Part shown: positions 6,363-7,390 of the stretch, one piece after another | Numbering within the stretch: the first letter of the stretch is position 1 | Layout: each line of letters opens with the position of its first letter | Assembly (NCBI GenBank): GCA_964654995.1 | Contig: CAZZKF010000097.1 | Span: forward strand, 1-7,390 | DNA: 7,390 nucleotides | Reading direction: 5' to 3' | Source: CAZZKF01 sp964654995 | GTDB taxonomy: Bacteria > Pseudomonadota > Alphaproteobacteria > CAZZKF01 | Made by a program: the position numbers and the translations under genes | The notes under the pieces: model-generated | The model's input: only the letters and a program-made list of their open reading frames with translations | Database searches by the model: none | Told to the model about the DNA's origin: nothing

Positions 6363-6367
6363 CCCCT
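6363..6367 (-). promoter_or_regulatory. Shine-Dalgarno site that sets the yajC start
   Basis: AGGGG on the minus strand is 6 nt from the ATG at 6354-6356. It supports the 119-residue YajC rather than the longer reading from 6464, whose extra segment would cross the -10 and -35 elements of the promoter. Confidence 0.75.
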
Positions 6368-6392
6368 GTGATCTTGGCCAAGGTTTTGCCGG

Positions 6393-6421
6393 ACTATAAC
6401 GGCAGGCGGGGCATTTGCAAA
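6393..6421 (-). promoter_or_regulatory. Probable sigma70-type promoter of the yajC-secD-secF operon
   Basis: Read on the minus strand, TTTGCA (6416-6421) is followed by a 17-nt spacer and TATAGT (6393-6398). The -10 matches the consensus at five of six positions and the -35 at four of six (shifting the -35 by one base gives TTGCAA with a 16-nt spacer, also four of six). Predicted transcription would start around 6385-6387, leaving a leader of about 30 nt that holds the yajC ribosome-binding site. The -35 overlaps the 8-bp palindrome TTTGCAAA (6414-6421). Confidence 0.6.
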
Positions 6422-6457
6422 CGCCGGAATGCGCCGGGCCGCCGGTGCCGCGGGGAC

Positions 6458-6486
6458 TGGTCATCGGCGCCGTGCATTGTTACATT
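6458..6486 (+). promoter_or_regulatory. Possible promoter of the DUF815 ATPase gene
   Basis: TGGTCA (6458-6463), a 17-nt spacer and TACATT (6481-6486) resemble a sigma70 promoter, with TGt just before the -10 acting as an extended element. Each hexamer matches at four of six positions. It would start a transcript near 6493, about 32 nt before the ATG. It is the best candidate between the two divergent genes but is weaker than the yajC promoter. Confidence 0.35.
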
Positions 6487-6514
6487 CGCCGCGGCCAGGC
6501 GCCCGCCAGCGACC

Positions 6515-6518
6515 GGAG
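6515..6518 (+). promoter_or_regulatory. Shine-Dalgarno site that decides between two ATGs for the DUF815 gene
   Basis: GGAG directly abuts an ATG at 6519-6521 but lies 6 nt before the in-frame ATG at 6525-6527. Only the second has workable spacing, so translation should start at 6525 (protein starts MDRDDRRDE). Confidence 0.6.
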
Positions 6519-6524
6519 ATGAAC

Positions 6525-7390
6525 ATGGACCGCGATGACCGCCGCGATGAGATCGAAACCGCCCTGGCGCGGATCGCCGAGGCGTTGGAGCGGATCAGCC
6601 CGAAACCGGCGCAGGCCGGCGATTTGAACGGTGCCGATGCCTTCGTCTGGCAGGCGGACGAAAATGCGTTGCATCCGGTTGCCGAGGTCAGCCGCATCGC
6701 CCTCGATCTGCTCAAGGGCGTCGATCGGGCGCGCGATACCCTGCTGGAGAACACCCGGCGTTTCGCCCGCGGCCTGCCGGCCAACAACGCCCTGTTGTGG
6801 GGGGCACGCGGCATGGGCAAGTCATCGCTGATCAAGGCGGTGCACGCCGCCGTCAACGATCGGGCCGCGGCCGATGGTTACGCGCCCCTGGCCCTGATCG
6901 AGGTGCACCGGGAAGACACGGCGTCGCTGCCGCGTCTTCTGGCCTGTCTGCGCGCCGCCAGCCGCCGGATCATCCTGTTCTGCGACGATCTCTCGTTCGA
7001 GCAGGAGGACGCCGGCTACAAGTCCTTAAAGGCGCTTCTTGAGGGCGGCATCGAGGGCCGGCCGCCCAATGTCCTGTTCTATGCCACCTCGAACCGGCGC
7101 CATCTGATGCCGCGCGACATGATGGAAAACGAGCGCTCGACGGCGATCACGCCCTCGGAAGCGGTCGAGGAAAAGGTCTCACTGTCCGACCGCTTCGGCC
7201 TGTGGCTGGGCTTTCATGCCTGCAGCCAGGCCCAGTATCTCGACATGATCGACGGCTATGCCGCCCATTACGGGCTGGAGCTGGCGCCTGAGACCCTGCA
7301 CGCCCGGGCGCTCGAGTGGGCGATGACCCGCGGCGCGCGCTCGGGCCGGGTCGCCTGGCAGTTCATCCAGGACCTGGCCGGCGAGCTGGG
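6525..7390 (+). CDS. DUF815-family P-loop AAA+-like ATPase, 3'-truncated by window edge
   Basis: The frame is open to the window end (288 complete codons, no stop). It reads as a DUF815-family ATP-binding protein, a widespread bacterial group with no settled function. A charged N-terminal helix (about 4-24) leads into a region with FVWQADENALHPVAEVSRIA. Then come Walker A GARGMGKSS (93-101) with Lys99, the strand LIEVHRED (124-131), Walker B IILFCDD (149-155), a sensor-like YATSNRRHLMPRD (186-198) and LSDRFGLWLGFH with its Arg in the finger-like position. The C-terminal AMTRGARSGRVAWQFIQDL matches the end of the family, so probably only a handful of residues are missing. Walker residues are intact, implying active ATP binding or hydrolysis. 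It is divergent from yajC across 168 nt, an arrangement I recall from other alphaproteobacteria. A role tied to the Sec membrane machinery is only a contextual guess. Confidence 0.9.
   Translation, partial: MDRDDRRDEIETALARIAEALERISPKPAQAGDLNGADAFVWQADENALHPVAEVSRIALDLLKGVDRARDTLLENTRRFARGLPANNALLWGARGMGKSSLIKAVHAAVNDRAAADGYAPLALIEVHREDTASLPRLLACLRAASRRIILFCDDLSFEQEDAGYKSLKALLEGGIEGRPPNVLFYATSNRRHLMPRDMMENERSTAITPSEAVEEKVSLSDRFGLWLGFHACSQAQYLDMIDGYAAHYGLELAPETLHARALEWAMTRGARSGRVAWQFIQDLAGEL

Noticed and set aside
5796..6371. A 191-codon plus-strand frame antisense to the 5' part of secD and to yajC
   Set aside because: No recognisable motif, no ribosome-binding site, and it is opposite to two unmistakable Sec genes.
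6411..6432. GCATT/AATGC inverted repeat in the divergent region, considered as an operator
   Set aside because: Five-base arms 12 nt apart are expected by chance in this much sequence; only the adjacent TTTGCAAA palindrome was kept as a possible site.
6357..6464. N-terminal extension of YajC from an ATG at 6464
   Set aside because: The extra 36 residues do not resemble YajC, cover the promoter elements, and the internal ATG at 6356 has a correctly spaced AGGGG.
1..7390. Search for mobile elements, CRISPR repeats, tRNA/rRNA genes, riboswitches or defence genes
   Set aside because: No transposase, terminal repeats, regularly spaced repeats, cloverleaf sequence or defence-type domains were seen. 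All coding space is taken by housekeeping families and the PuuD-like unit.

Overview
This is a GC-rich chromosomal window with the gene content and order of an alphaproteobacterium (a Rhodospirillales-like lineage is my guess; the sequence does not fix the order). All identifications come from reading translated sequence for family signatures, since no database search was possible. The core is the alphaproteobacterial Sec accessory cluster yajC-secD-secF followed by a small Mth938/NDUFAF3-type gene, all on the minus strand. A divergent DUF815 ATPase lies beside yajC, and an NDUFAF6-type squalene/phytoene-synthase-fold gene and trmFO lie at the other end.

Layout: 1-1320 (+) is trmFO, missing only its first few codons. 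1331-2179 (-) is the NDUFAF6-like gene, tail-to-tail with trmFO across a 10-nt gap. 2180-2316 is a non-coding stretch with promoter-like elements. 2317-2412 (+) is a 31-codon single-pass membrane peptide, and 2433-2939 (+) is a four-helix membrane protein resembling the membrane domain of PuuD-type urate hydroxylase; these two look like one transcription unit closed by a strong hairpin terminator at 2968-3000. 3017-3391 (-) is the Mth938/NDUFAF3-like gene, then secF (3413-4342), secD (4359-5963) and yajC (5997-6356), all on the minus strand. 6357-6524 is a 168-nt divergent promoter region. 6525 to the window end (+) is the DUF815 ATPase, cut off close to its C-terminus. No gene-free stretch exceeds 300 bases.

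How the genes fit together: YajC, SecD and SecF form the accessory complex that helps SecYEG move proteins across, and insert them into, the inner membrane. The NDUFAF3-like and NDUFAF6-like genes are bacterial relatives of mitochondrial complex I assembly factors, so the neighbourhood is about building the respiratory inner membrane. The plus-strand peptide/PuuD-like pair lies between these two factors and breaks what I would expect to be a continuous minus-strand run. TrmFO (tRNA T54 methylation) is a housekeeping neighbour.

The least explained element is the small peptide paired with the PuuD-like membrane protein. I see no transposon, CRISPR array, phage gene, tRNA or rRNA in the window.
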